The notes beneath the pieces are model-generated. The model did not search any database and was not told where the DNA came from. It saw nothing but the letters and a program-made list of their open reading frames with translations. Below are positions 8,552 through 17,305 of a DNA stretch of 64,000 bases, one piece after another. Source of the DNA: Candidatus Coprenecus stercorigallinarum. Its GTDB lineage: Bacteria > Bacteroidota > Bacteroidia > Bacteroidales > UBA932. The stretch spans positions 1 to 64,000 of the forward strand of contig DVIL01000048.1 of assembly GCA_018711305.1 (NCBI GenBank), read 5' to 3'. Each line of letters opens with the position of its first letter. Within the stretch, counting starts at the first letter, position 1. The translations under genes and the position numbers were made by a program.

Positions 8552-9427
8552 TTAACCGATTGTATGACTGGATATCAGTTCCTTGACGAGTCCCTCGATG
8601 TCGGCATCGGAGTCCGAGAGAGTCCTGGACTCCTTGGCCTGAAGGATGATGTTCTCGATCTTCTTCACCTTTGTGGGCGAGCCGGAGGAGCCGTAGCTCT
8701 TCTCGTCTCCGCCTATCTCGGCAAAACCCCACTCGGGTATCTGGAAATGCTCAGTGCACTTGCCGGATGCCGCATACTCGGAGCCTGAGGCCTGATCCTC
8801 GGAAACGGTGCGGGCTCCTTTGTAGCGCAGGAGCTGCTTGGCGTTGCGGGGTCTGCATGCGGCAGCTGTGCCGGTCACCGTAATCAGCACGGGCAGAGGG
8901 GAGGACACCACTTCGATGCCCCGCTCCAGCCTGCGGCGGACGGTCACTCTGTTATCGTCGATGTACAGTACTTCTTCTGCGTAGGTAATCTGAGGCCATC
9001 CCAACTTCTCGGCCACCTGAGGTCCCACCTGGGCGGTGTCACCGTCAATAGCCTGACGGCCGGCGATGATCATATCCGGACCGATCTTACGGACAGCCTG
9101 GGCCAGGGCATAGGATGTAGCGAGGGTATCTGCGCCGGCGAACTTCCTGTCTGTCAGGAGTACTCCTCCGTCAGCACCTCTGAAAAGGCCTTCGCGGATG
9201 ATGTCGGCGGCCCGGCCGGGGCCCATTGTCAAGAGATGGATTTCCACGTCCTTCAGACGGTCCTTGATCCTGAGCGCCTGCTCGAGGGCATTCATGTCTT
9301 CGGGATTGAAAATAGCAGGTAATGCGGCGCGGTTGACCGTTCCGTCCTCCTTCATCGCATCTTTTCCTACATTTCTTGTGTCCGGCACCTGCTTGGCCAG
9401 GACCACGATTTTCAATTTTTCGTTCAT
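8552..9427 (-). CDS. etfB: Electron transfer flavoprotein beta subunit
   Basis: 291 residues. The ETF beta fold is recognisable from KIVVLAKQVPDT, IFNPEDMNALEQALRIKD, LLTMGPGRAADIIREGLFRG, IIAGRQAIDGDTAQVGP and the C-terminal helix with KKIENIILQAKESRTL. It is the first gene of the etfB-etfA-acd operon; a promoter-like TACCTTTG lies 23 bases upstream. Confidence 0.95.
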   Translation of the reverse strand: MNEKLKIVVLAKQVPDTRNVGKDAMKEDGTVNRAALPAIFNPEDMNALEQALRIKDRLKDVEIHLLTMGPGRAADIIREGLFRGADGGVLLTDRKFAGADTLATSYALAQAVRKIGPDMIIAGRQAIDGDTAQVGPQVAEKLGWPQITYAEEVLYIDDNRVTVRRRLERGIEVVSSPLPVLITVTGTAAACRPRNAKQLLRYKGARTVSEDQASGSEYAASGKCTEHFQIPEWGFAEIGGDEKSYGSSGSPTKVKKIENIILQAKESRTLSDSDADIEGLVKELISSHTIG

Positions 9428-9450
9428 CAGTTTTAATACATTAATCCGGG

Positions 9451-9481
9451 CAAAGGTAGGAATTATTTCTCAGACTGCAAT
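9451..9481 (-). promoter_or_regulatory. Promoter of the etfB-etfA-acd operon
   Basis: Minus strand: ATTG (9478-9481), 19 bases, then a perfect TACCTTTG (9451-9458), partly inside the 3' end of nfnB. It would let the ETF operon be transcribed separately from nfnAB. Confidence 0.55.
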
Positions 9482-10851
9482 GCCTTATGGATGGCCGCAG
9501 CCGCTTTGCGCCCTGCACCCATGGCCAGAATAACGGTGGCCGCACCTGTCACGGCATCGCCTCCGGCATACACCATCGGACGTGTAGTCGCTCCGTCCTC
9601 ATCGGCCACAAGACAGCCCCACCTGTTGGTTTCAAGGCCAGGGGTAGCACGTGCAAGCATCGGATTCGGCGAAGTGCCGAGCGACATGATGACAGTATCG
9701 GTCTCTATCTCGAACTCGGAGCCGGGCACGGGCTTGGGAGAGCGGCGTCCCGACTCATCAGGCTCGCCCAGTTCCATACGGATGCAGCGGATTCCGCGGA
9801 CCCATCCCTTTTCGTCACCGAGAATCTCTACCGGATTGCAGAGCAGACGGAACTCTATGCCCTCTTCCTTTGCATGATGGACCTCCTCTACCCTTGCAGG
9901 CAGTTCCTTCTCGGTACGGCGGTACACCACCGTCACCTCAGATCCGAGACGAAGGGCAGTACGGGCCGCATCCATGGCCACATTGCCACCTCCCACAATC
10001 ACAGACCTGCGGCCTGAAAAGACAGGGGTATCATAAGAAGGGTCATAACCGTGCATAAGATTGTTACGGGTAAGGAACTCATTGGCGGAAAAAACCCCGT
10101 TCAGATTCTCTCCTGGGATACCCATGAACTTGGGAAGCCCCGCTCCGGAGCCGATAAACACAGCCTTGAACCCCTCGTTCTCGAAAAGTTCGTCCACTGT
10201 GACAGTCCTTCCGACCACCACATCGGTCTCTATCTTCACTCCGAGACGGCGCACATTCTCCACCTCATACTCCACCACTTCGTTTTTGGGCAGCCTGAAC
10301 TCCGGAATACCATACTGAAGCACTCCCCCCGCCTTGTGCAGAACCTCGAAAATAGTCACATCATAGCCCCATCTGGCCAGATCAGAAGCACATGCCAGAC
10401 CGGCCGGACCACTGCCCACGACCGCCACCTTAATGCCGTTGGCCGGAGCCTTGTCCGCGAAACGGACTCCGTTCTGACGGCTCCAGTCAGCCACGAAGCG
10501 CTCGAGCTTGCCGATGGCAACCGGCTCGCCCTTGACTCCGAGAATGCATGATCCCTCACACTGGGTCTCCTGCGGGCAGACACGTCCGCAGACTGCCGGC
10601 AGCGAGCTGTCCTGAGCAATAATCCTGGCTGCCTCGGCAAACTCGCCGGCTGCCACTTTGGAAATGAAGCCTGGAATCTGGATGGAAACCGGACATGCGT
10701 CCATACAGCGCGGCTTTTTGCAGTTGAGACAGCGGGAAGCCTCGAGGACAGCCTCCTGCTCATTGTATCCGTAACATACTTCCTCGAAATTGTGCGCCCT
10801 GACAGCAGGATCCTGTTCCCGCACAGGGACTCTGGGTATTTTATTCGCCAT
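9463..10851 (-). CDS. nfnB: NfnB / GltD-like NADPH:ferredoxin oxidoreductase large subunit
   Basis: 462 residues. The N-terminal Cys motifs (CLNCKKPRCMDACP and CGRVCPQETQCEGSCI) fit the two 4Fe-4S clusters of the GltD/NfnB family. They are followed by an FAD Rossmann motif VAVVGSGPAGLACASDLARW and an NADPH site VIVGGGNVAMDAARTALRLG. With the flavoprotein encoded just upstream it would form NfnAB, which reversibly couples NADH, NADPH and reduced ferredoxin, or a sulfide dehydrogenase-type complex. The pairing with a dihydroorotate dehydrogenase B-like subunit rather than a GltB glutamate synthase favours Nfn. Confidence 0.88.
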   Translation of the reverse strand: MANKIPRVPVREQDPAVRAHNFEEVCYGYNEQEAVLEASRCLNCKKPRCMDACPVSIQIPGFISKVAAGEFAEAARIIAQDSSLPAVCGRVCPQETQCEGSCILGVKGEPVAIGKLERFVADWSRQNGVRFADKAPANGIKVAVVGSGPAGLACASDLARWGYDVTIFEVLHKAGGVLQYGIPEFRLPKNEVVEYEVENVRRLGVKIETDVVVGRTVTVDELFENEGFKAVFIGSGAGLPKFMGIPGENLNGVFSANEFLTRNNLMHGYDPSYDTPVFSGRRSVIVGGGNVAMDAARTALRLGSEVTVVYRRTEKELPARVEEVHHAKEEGIEFRLLCNPVEILGDEKGWVRGIRCIRMELGEPDESGRRSPKPVPGSEFEIETDTVIMSLGTSPNPMLARATPGLETNRWGCLVADEDGATTRPMVYAGGDAVTGAATVILAMGAGRKAAAAIHKALQSEK

Positions 10852-10872
10852 AACTTATATCCTCCTCTGTTT

Positions 10873-11724
10873 TTAATGCAGTCCTATCCGGCACTCGTGA
10901 TCCTTTTCTGTCTCTATGCTGCGGTACATGCCCTGACGCCTGATTGCCTCATCGAAATCCACATCATAGGCATTGAACTCCGGACCGTCCACGCACGCGA
11001 AACGGGTCTTGCCGGCGATGGTCACACGGCAGGCCCCGCACATCCCGGTACCGTCCACCATAAGGGTATTCAGACTGACCACCAGCGGTATTCCGTACTC
11101 CCTGCCCTTGAGTGTAACGAATTTCATCATCACCATAGGTCCGATGGCAACTGCCTGGGTATACTTTTCACCGGAGTCCAGCAGCCGGCCCATAATATCA
11201 GTCACGAGCCCCTTCTCTCCTGCCGATCCGTCATCCGTACACACATAAAGATGGTCGCATATCGCACGCATCTCATCTTCCATGATGAGCAGGCCCCTGT
11301 TGCGTGCGCCTATGATGACATCCACCGGCACACCGGCATTGTGAAGATACTTCACCTGGGGGTAGACCGGAGCTGTTCCGAGACCGCCCGCAATGAAAAG
11401 ATAGCGGCTGGATGCCAGTTCCTGCTGCGACATATGTATAAACTCGGAAGGCTGGCCGAGAGGCCCCACGACATCGGCAAAGGATTCTCCTGCCTCATAA
11501 TTGCAGATAATCCTGGTCGATGCACCTACCAGCTGGGTAACGATTGTCACACTGCCCTCCTCAGGGTTGTAATCACAGATAGTCAACGGTATTCTCTCAT
11601 TTTTTTCTCCGGCCCTGACTATCAGAAACTGCCCGGGACGGGCAGACTTGGCCACGCGTGGCGCAAGGACGTCCATGAGACAGATCGTGGGCGTCAAGAA
11701 CTTCTTCCTTAATATTTTATACAT
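10873..11724 (-). CDS. nfnA: NfnA-like ferredoxin-NADP reductase subunit (dihydroorotate dehydrogenase electron-transfer type)
   Basis: 283 residues. The N-terminal FAD-binding beta barrel contains GQFLIVRAGEKNERIPLTI, then GPLGQPS, and the NAD-binding domain has LFIAGGLGTAPVYPQ. Near the C-terminus CGACRVTIAGKTRFACVDGP (plus an upstream GTGM) is the 2Fe-2S ligand set of the PyrK/NfnA family. The C-terminus continues to a DEAIRRQGMYRSIE motif seen in NfnA. It is 21 bases upstream of nfnB and 18 bases downstream of the HMA protein gene, so it may be read from the metal-related operon or from a promoter I do not see. Confidence 0.88.
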   Translation of the reverse strand: MYKILRKKFLTPTICLMDVLAPRVAKSARPGQFLIVRAGEKNERIPLTICDYNPEEGSVTIVTQLVGASTRIICNYEAGESFADVVGPLGQPSEFIHMSQQELASSRYLFIAGGLGTAPVYPQVKYLHNAGVPVDVIIGARNRGLLIMEDEMRAICDHLYVCTDDGSAGEKGLVTDIMGRLLDSGEKYTQAVAIGPMVMMKFVTLKGREYGIPLVVSLNTLMVDGTGMCGACRVTIAGKTRFACVDGPEFNAYDVDFDEAIRRQGMYRSIETEKDHECRIGLH

Positions 11725-11742
11725 AAGCTAACTAATAGTGTG

Positions 11743-12060
11743 TTATTCCTTCTTCACCTCGCCCAGCACCTCGTAGCCGAGCTTTTCGATGGCTGCCGCC
11801 AGCTTCTCCTTCGTAGTCTTGCCGGAGTCGTACTTCACCCACACCGTCTTCTCATCCAGAGACACTTTCAAATCCTTGACCCCTTTCTCAAATGGTATAT
11901 TCTCCTGAACTTTCTTCACACAGTTCTCACAGTGAAGATTGACAGAAAACACAACTTCCTGCAACGGCACCTTCTTTTTCTGGGCGTACGAAGTTACTGC
12001 AAAAATCGACATTACCAATACAGCGATAATGGTTTTTAAAAAAAATCCTGATGTTTTCAT
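11743..12060 (-). CDS. Secreted HMA-type heavy-metal-binding protein
   Basis: 105 residues. A signal peptide (cleavage near SYAQ, residue 27) is followed by one ferredoxin-like HMA domain with the metal motif HCENCVKKVQ. Unlike cytosolic CopZ it should lie in the periplasm. The domain fold is otherwise typical (VSLDEKTVWVKYDSGKT, LAAAIEKLGYEV). It lies 29 bases downstream of a TonB-dependent receptor and two genes from a Cys-rich small protein, suggesting joint handling of copper or another soft metal. The metal is an inference. Confidence 0.88.
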   Translation of the reverse strand: MKTSGFFLKTIIAVLVMSIFAVTSYAQKKKVPLQEVVFSVNLHCENCVKKVQENIPFEKGVKDLKVSLDEKTVWVKYDSGKTTKEKLAAAIEKLGYEVLGEVKKE

Positions 12061-12089
12061 CGTATTTAAATTTTTAAAAGTTTATAAAA

Positions 12090-14372
12090 TCATTTCCATA
12101 AAGTGAATCTTACTCCGGCGTAAACCGTTATACCGGTTATGGGGCCCCATATCACCGAAGCGTTGAAACCGGTGGACCATGGATTCTCTGCCTCAAGAAT
12201 AGGATACTTCTGCCTGTAGTTGGTCAGGTTCTCGGCTCCGATGTAGACGTCCACTCCCTTGAACTTGCGGGTAATCTGCGCGAAAAGCACCGGATACACC
12301 GGGCTGAAGCCGCTCTCCCCGGGAGCCACGGCAAAATCCGGAAGACGCGAAGGGCCGTTGAGCTGGGCAGTGAAGTCGAATGTCCAGATATTCATTCTCG
12401 TGGCGTACTGGAGGTTCAGCACTCCCTTGTAGCGGCTTACCAGCGGTCTCTCCACCAGTCCGCGGTCCCGCAGCCACACCTTCGAATCCGAATAGCGGAA
12501 AGTGGCGAGCACCGTAAACCGCTCGAAAGGCTCCACCGAGAAATCCACCTGATACGTATTGGTGTAGGAAGGCCCTTCCAGATTGTATATGCTTACGGCA
12601 CTCCAGTCATACTCCTGGTCCACGACTATCTGGCTGGTAAAATCGCTGCGGAAGTAGTCGAAACTCAGGTAGCTGTTATCCTCAAACCCTATCGGGATAT
12701 AGAATGTTAGGTTGCCGCCATAGGTCCAGGCCGACTCCATGCCCAGATCCGGGGCGATGTCTATGCGGCGCCCGGTGGACATCATGCCGAGATTGTCCGC
12801 CACCACGTTGGGAGAGCGTGTACCGCGTCCGCCGGAAGCCCTTATGACCAGCCAGTCCACCGGTGCCCACCTGATGTTGGCGCGTGGAGACAGGAACAGG
12901 CCGTAAAGATTGTTCCAGTCCAGACTCAGATCGGCCACTACCGAAAGCTCATCCCCGAGGGTGTAGGTATATTCGCCGTAGACCCCGAGGGAGTTCTCCC
13001 TCCGCGAGAGGTCATTGTCCGCAAACACCGCCGTACCTGAGGACGGATCGGGGAATCCATCGTGCAGCACCTGGCTGTAGTCATCCAGGAAATCCCTGAT
13101 TCCGAAAGTAAAACGGTGCGAGTCATTGGGGATGCCCTGGTACATCACGTTTACGAATCCGGAGTTCTGGCGTCCCATGAAGCTCTTGAGGCCGAAATAC
13201 GAGTCAATCTGATGCCAGGTATAGTCAGTCACCACGGCGATATTGTGGGAATTGTCCTCATTCAGCGGAATACCCACCTTGACATAGCCGTTGATTCCCT
13301 GGTTGGTGATGTCTGTTCCCCATGGCACTTTCATGGTCCAGAGAGAGTCCGCCTGTTCCCTACGGAAATCCATCTGTCCTCCGACACGGCTGTCATACAG
13401 GGCCTTGACTCCGAAACGCAGCTGCAGTCCGCTGTCATCATAGTAAAGCCAGCGGTTGGCCAGATTCAGATGCGTGGTCTGCGGCTCATCCCTGAACCCG
13501 TCCCCGTTCATATCGTGGGACATAAACGAGCGGGAAGCATGGGCCATCACTACGGTCGACCACTTGTTGCCTATCTGGAGAGAGGACGCGGCATTGAGCT
13601 CGGCCATCAGCATGCTGTTGATGAAGGCATTGAGGAACAAGGGCTTCTCATCTGTAGGCTTGCGGTGCTCCACATTGATCTGTCCCGAGATGGCCTCCAC
13701 CCCGTTGATGACAGACGAAGGGCCCTTTGCGATCTGAATGCTTTCCAGCCACTGCCCGGGGATATAGGACAGTCCGAACGGTGCGGCCAGGCCGCGCATA
13801 ACGGGCCGGTTCTCGTCCAGCATGGCCGTGTATATCCCTGACAGGCCGAGCAGACGTATCTGCCTGGCCCCGGTCACAGCGTCCGAATAGCCCACCGACA
13901 CCGAAGCCGAGTTCTCGAAACTTTCGGCCAGATTGCAGCATGCCATCTTGTTCATGCCCGCCGAGGATATGACTTCGGTCCTTACACCGGACAGACGGGA
14001 CAGATAGTTGGCCTCTCCCCTGGCGGTAACCACCGCCTCATCCAGCTGATTGTCGCTGGCTAAAAGCAGTTCCACGAATGTATCCTCCTGGGCTACGGCT
14101 ACCGTATCGCGCACATAGCCCAAGGCGGCTGCAACGAGAACACGGCCATCGGCACCGTGTCTTCTGATCGTAAAATATCCGTCACTGTCGCAGTCCGCAT
14201 AAATGTCCGACCCGGCCCAGTAGACAGTCGCAAAGGACACGGGCTCCTTTTTTCCATCGGCATTCACTGTCCGGACAACTCCTTCCAGCATCCTGTCCTC
14301 CTGTGCCCGCACAGGCAATGCCGCTGAAACCGACAAAACGATTGTCAGTAATAGTGCAATATAATGTTTCAT
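12090..14372 (-). CDS. TonB-dependent outer-membrane receptor, probably metal-related
   Basis: 760 residues. After a signal peptide (VRAQED, residue about 24) comes a carboxypeptidase-regulatory-like domain (LEGVVRTVNADGK...), then a plug with LDEAVVTARGEANYLSRLSG and GARQIRLLGLSGIYTAMLDE, and a 22-strand-type barrel ending in aromatic ITVYAGVRFTLWK. The size is that of siderophore/metal receptors rather than a full SusC (about 1000 residues), and no SusD follows. The plug has an unusual Cys pair (NKMACCNLAE). The flanking HMA protein and Cys-rich protein suggest uptake or exchange of a metal ion; the substrate is not certain. Confidence 0.9.
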   Translation of the reverse strand: MKHYIALLLTIVLSVSAALPVRAQEDRMLEGVVRTVNADGKKEPVSFATVYWAGSDIYADCDSDGYFTIRRHGADGRVLVAAALGYVRDTVAVAQEDTFVELLLASDNQLDEAVVTARGEANYLSRLSGVRTEVISSAGMNKMACCNLAESFENSASVSVGYSDAVTGARQIRLLGLSGIYTAMLDENRPVMRGLAAPFGLSYIPGQWLESIQIAKGPSSVINGVEAISGQINVEHRKPTDEKPLFLNAFINSMLMAELNAASSLQIGNKWSTVVMAHASRSFMSHDMNGDGFRDEPQTTHLNLANRWLYYDDSGLQLRFGVKALYDSRVGGQMDFRREQADSLWTMKVPWGTDITNQGINGYVKVGIPLNEDNSHNIAVVTDYTWHQIDSYFGLKSFMGRQNSGFVNVMYQGIPNDSHRFTFGIRDFLDDYSQVLHDGFPDPSSGTAVFADNDLSRRENSLGVYGEYTYTLGDELSVVADLSLDWNNLYGLFLSPRANIRWAPVDWLVIRASGGRGTRSPNVVADNLGMMSTGRRIDIAPDLGMESAWTYGGNLTFYIPIGFEDNSYLSFDYFRSDFTSQIVVDQEYDWSAVSIYNLEGPSYTNTYQVDFSVEPFERFTVLATFRYSDSKVWLRDRGLVERPLVSRYKGVLNLQYATRMNIWTFDFTAQLNGPSRLPDFAVAPGESGFSPVYPVLFAQITRKFKGVDVYIGAENLTNYRQKYPILEAENPWSTGFNASVIWGPITGITVYAGVRFTLWK

Positions 14373-14444
14373 TGTTTTTCAGTCAGATTATAGTGATTAT
14401 AAGGTCAGTGTCATACGGCACAATCCGTATCGCAACCTATTGTC

Positions 14445-14828
14445 CTACAATCTGTACTGAGAAATCTTAGACAATATCAGGCGGGGAGGAATCGCGGGGA
14501 ATCCGCTGAAAGCCGCAGTCCCGGGAAGTACAGACTCCGCAACCGCCAGATCAGGAAAACACGGAAGTGAAACCGCATCCGCAACCGGCTGCAGCCCGTC
14601 CGCCAGAGAATCGTCAGTCCGGGGACAGAAATCATCCTCAATGGTATAGACCTCAGTACTGCAGCACGAGGCACACTCCTGGCCGCCGCAGGAATCATCA
14701 TCGCCGATCATGGCAATGAACCACGGCAGGACAAGACCCACACTGCCGCAGCACCGGCACACATGCGTCCCGATGCCTGCTGTCAGCAGAATATAAAGCG
14801 ACAGGACCGGTATTGTCAGATATTTCAT
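14445..14828 (-). CDS. Small Cys-rich exported/membrane protein (HYC_CC_PP-like)
   Basis: 127 residues from the ATG at 14828, which I chose because a promoter-like TACATTTG lies about 30 bases upstream; a longer frame to 14951 would read through it, and an ATG at 14840 is also possible. The N-terminus is a signal or membrane helix (TIPVLSLYILLTAGIGTHVC). It is followed by many cysteines (CRCCG, CGGQECASCC) and a C-terminal PP motif (FPAIPPR). This His-Cys, Cys-Cys, Pro-Pro pattern resembles small proteins often found next to TonB receptors and HMA proteins in Bacteroidota. It is the first gene of the set CC protein, TonB receptor, HMA protein. A metal-binding role is inferred. Confidence 0.72.
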   Translation of the reverse strand: MKYLTIPVLSLYILLTAGIGTHVCRCCGSVGLVLPWFIAMIGDDDSCGGQECASCCSTEVYTIEDDFCPRTDDSLADGLQPVADAVSLPCFPDLAVAESVLPGTAAFSGFPAIPPRLILSKISQYRL

Positions 14829-14859
14829 TGTCCGAGACATGACTTTGAATTGACTGTCG

Positions 14860-14890
14860 CAAATGTACCGATTTTTTCCGAACATGTCAA
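14860..14890 (-). promoter_or_regulatory. Promoter of the metal-related operon
   Basis: Minus strand: a perfect TACATTTG (14860-14867) with TTGA (14887-14890) 19 bases upstream in place of TTTG. Confidence 0.5.
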
Positions 14891-14956
14891 GTCTCCCGCA
14901 GCTGCCCGGCCACATCCGTCCCACGGATGCCAAGGAGCAGATAAGAGACAATGCAT

Positions 14957-14964
14957 TATCTTTG
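14957..14964 (+). promoter_or_regulatory. -7 element of the AraC regulator gene
   Basis: A perfect TATCTTTG ends 22 bases before the ATG at 14987. I see no clear TTTG at the -33 position. Confidence 0.5.
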
Positions 14965-14986
14965 CAGTCATAAAACTCCGCAGACT

Positions 14987-15853
14987 ATGGATACAGACAG
15001 AACCAACGGAACCGGCACCCTGCGCTACTCGGACATATTTCTTGCGATGTACTCCGACAACGGCATGAGCTGCCTGCACCGCAACCATTCCCACGTGCTG
15101 GTGTACATGTACTCGGGAGAGCTGGAAATCAACTAACGGAACAGGATCACCCGGCTGCACAGGGGGGACTGTGCCTTCATCCGCAAGGATTTCGGAGTAC
15201 AGCTGACCAAGCAGGCCTGGAAAGGAGAGCAGTTCAAGGCCACATTCCTGATGCTCACCACCCGGTTCCTGCGGGAGTTCTACAACAGACTGGACAAGGG
15301 CTCTCTGCCCGAAAAGGCCCGCAGGAGCAAGGTCAGCCTGCTGAAACTACCGTCCAACCGTCCCGACATCGTAAGCCTGTTCGAGTCTATGACCCCTTAT
15401 TTCGACTCCGGCGTCCAGCCCTCTAAGGAACTGCTCGACCTGAAAATGACCGAAGGCGTCTACGTGCTGCTGAACACGGACCAAAGCCTCTACGCCTCGC
15501 TCTTCGATTTTGCCGACCCGTGGAAGCCGGACATACTGGAGTTCATGGAAAGGAACTACATGAATGACCTCACCCCCGGGGAAATAGCCAACTACACCGG
15601 ACGCAGCCTCGCCACATTCAAGCGGGATTTCAGGAAGGTAAGTGATCTCTCTCCCCAGAAATGGCTCATCCGCCGCAGACTGGAGGCAGCCAGGGAGCAG
15701 ATCCTCTCAGGCAACAGAAAAGTGACGGAAGTCTGCTTCGATGTCGGATTCAAGAACCTGTCGCATTTCTCCAGAACCTACAAGACAATGTTCGGCTGCT
15801 CCCCAAGCACTGTTTCCGAACCTCGTGCCGAGCCTCCCGACAAACAAATTTGA
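14987..15853 (+). pseudogene. AraC-family transcriptional regulator interrupted by an in-frame stop
   Basis: The frame starting MDTDRTNGTG runs to a TAA at 15134-15136 and then continues in the same frame to 15853 without another stop. The N-terminal part (cupin-like sensor, HSHVLVYMYSGELEIN) and the part after the stop (RNRITRLHRGDCAFIRKDFG) fit together as one protein. The C-terminus is an AraC HTH: LTPGEIANYTGRSLATFKRD and FDVGFKNLSHFSRTYKTMFG. A full product would have 288 residues. The single stop replaces what is probably a CAA, GAA or AAA codon. It could be a recent nonsense mutation or a sequencing error. A shorter product could start at the ATG at 15251. Confidence 0.82.
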
Positions 15854-15887
15854 GCCTGCCGGCAAAGCCCGTCTACACCGGACACCC

Positions 15888-15895
15888 TACCTTTG
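15888..15895 (+). promoter_or_regulatory. -7 element upstream of the sugar acetyltransferase
   Basis: Perfect TACCTTTG ending 25 bases before the ATG at 15921; no clear -33 TTTG at the right distance. Confidence 0.4.
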
Positions 15896-15920
15896 CGTCT
15901 GAATTGAAACATTCAGCGTT

Positions 15921-16499
15921 ATGGAAGATATTTTTCAGAAAGACCTGTCCGGCGAAATGGTATCGCCCGACGAACCCGGCTACAATGATCTGATAAATGC
16001 CATCTGGGACACAATGAGACTGGCCGACGAACTGAACACCGGCCATCGTACACCCGATGAGGTGCGAGACTTTCTCTCACGCATCACCGGGCGGGAGATT
16101 GACCCGTCCGTCACCCTGCTGCCGCCATTCTACGTGGACTTCGGCAAAAATATCCGCATGGGAAAGCGGTGCTGGATCCAGCAGGGCTGCACTTTTTTCG
16201 ACAGGGGCGGCATCACCTTGGGCAATGACGTGTTCATCGCTCCCAAGGTCAATCTCATCACCATCAACCACGACCACGACCCCGACCCGGACAACCGCAG
16301 CGCGACATACGGCCGTCCGATTGTCATCGAGGACAAGGTCTGGATAGGCATCGGCGCCACCGTCCTGCCCGGGGTACGGATAGGCTACGGGGCAATTGTC
16401 GGGGCCAACAGCGTCGTGACGCACGATGTCCCGCCCATGACGGTTGTCGGAGGCAATCCCGCACGGTTCATCAAGGAAATAAGACCCAAGGCGGAATAG
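15921..16499 (+). CDS. Sugar O-acetyltransferase (Maa/LacA-type left-handed beta helix)
   Basis: 192 residues, the normal length for maltose/galactoside acetyltransferases. The family N-terminal helical part is followed by the hexapeptide-repeat beta helix: GKNIRMGKRCWIQQGC, the loop NHDHDPDPDNR with the catalytic His, and VWIGIGATVLPGVRIGYGAI then VGANSVVTHDVPPMTVVGGNPARF. It uses acetyl-CoA to acetylate a sugar hydroxyl. It is 68 bases after the broken AraC gene, which may have controlled it. A second member of the family is at 41962. Confidence 0.9.
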   Translation: MEDIFQKDLSGEMVSPDEPGYNDLINAIWDTMRLADELNTGHRTPDEVRDFLSRITGREIDPSVTLLPPFYVDFGKNIRMGKRCWIQQGCTFFDRGGITLGNDVFIAPKVNLITINHDHDPDPDNRSATYGRPIVIEDKVWIGIGATVLPGVRIGYGAIVGANSVVTHDVPPMTVVGGNPARFIKEIRPKAE

Positions 16500-17247
16500 T
16501 CATGGAAAATAAAGAAAACCTGACCCGCAGAAGCAGGTAGGTTTCTGACATAAATGGAGTGAGAAATGCAGCCTGTCTTGAAAGTCTGTAAATTGCAGTC
16601 AATTTTTCAAACCTCTGTCAATCAACACATTGCAAAAGGGTCTGCATTTCTCAACGCCTAAGAAGTACCCGAAAATTGCACTGCAATTTGTATATGCTTT
16701 ATTATCAAACATATGCAAAACGCCATGCATTTCCCGCTCGGACATTAATGTGAGGAACGTGACGCAAGACCATCCAGCAGTCGAAAAGACCAGGCCCTCC
16801 CACCGCTTTGCGGCGGGCCCCTCCCTCTAGTGCCGAGGGCGGCAAGTCTTTTCTCGTTGCTGGATGGTCTTGCAATGTGCTGCGCATCGGCTATCGAGCA
16901 GGCATCTGCCAGGGCATGAAGGGCCGGATTTTAGTGCACCGACATTGTCCTGCGTACCCTCCGGCAGGCTCGCCGGACTTCCCCAGAAGCCTGACGGCCG
17001 GAGCCGGCCCCGCTGACAGCCAGAAGAACGTACCCGGTCAGGGCTACAGCCGCAAACAGCACCGAGACCGCAACAGTGACCCGGCTCCTAAGGTATCGGC
17101 CACCTGTCCCTCCTCCAGAAGCAATGTCCTCGCAGGAACGCTGTGAAATGTCAGAATGTCCTTGAACCGCATGACGGAAATGATATGTACTGTAAACCGG
17201 GACGAAGATAACTATTTTACAGAATATCCCATAATGGGCCTTTCGGA
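16500..17247. other. Gene-free interval with repeats and hairpins
   Basis: No convincing gene. The first 240 bases are AT-rich and contain a 12-bp inverted repeat (TGAGAAATGCAG at 16560-16571, its complement at 16642-16653) and the palindrome AAATTGC-ACT-GCAATTT near 16675-16691. A large compound hairpin follows at 16764-16873. The remainder to the sppA promoter is GC-rich with an open minus-strand frame that I do not trust. Confidence 0.7.
16764..16873. repeat. Compound hairpin element, copy 1
   Basis: Outer arms GCAAGACCATCCAGCA (16764-16779) and its complement (16858-16873) are perfect over 16 bp. After a small internal loop they continue as GAAAAGAC/GTCTTTTC (16783-16790, 16846-16853). 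Inside is a GC-rich core with two small hairpins, CCGC-TTT-GCGG and CCCTC-loop-GAGGG. The core resembles that of the element at 38450-38542, while the outer arms are unrelated. Confidence 0.85.
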
Positions 17248-17279
17248 TTTGCATTGCTCTATACTTCTGATTATATTTG
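17248..17279 (+). promoter_or_regulatory. sppA promoter
   Basis: TTTG (17248-17251), 20 bases, then a perfect TATATTTG (17272-17279); the ATG is 26 bases further on. Confidence 0.75.
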
Positions 17280-17305
17280 TAAGATAAACTTTAATTCTGA
17301 CTACA

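Noticed and set aside
10792..11712. Long plus-strand frame (306 codons) opposite nfnA
   Set aside because: Exact shadow of nfnA; composition His/Ile-rich without motifs.
16931..17254. Open frame of 107 codons on the minus strand with a hydrophobic segment
   Set aside because: Its start overlaps the sppA promoter, composition is Arg/Gly-rich as in a shadow frame of GC-rich DNA, and I recognise no family.
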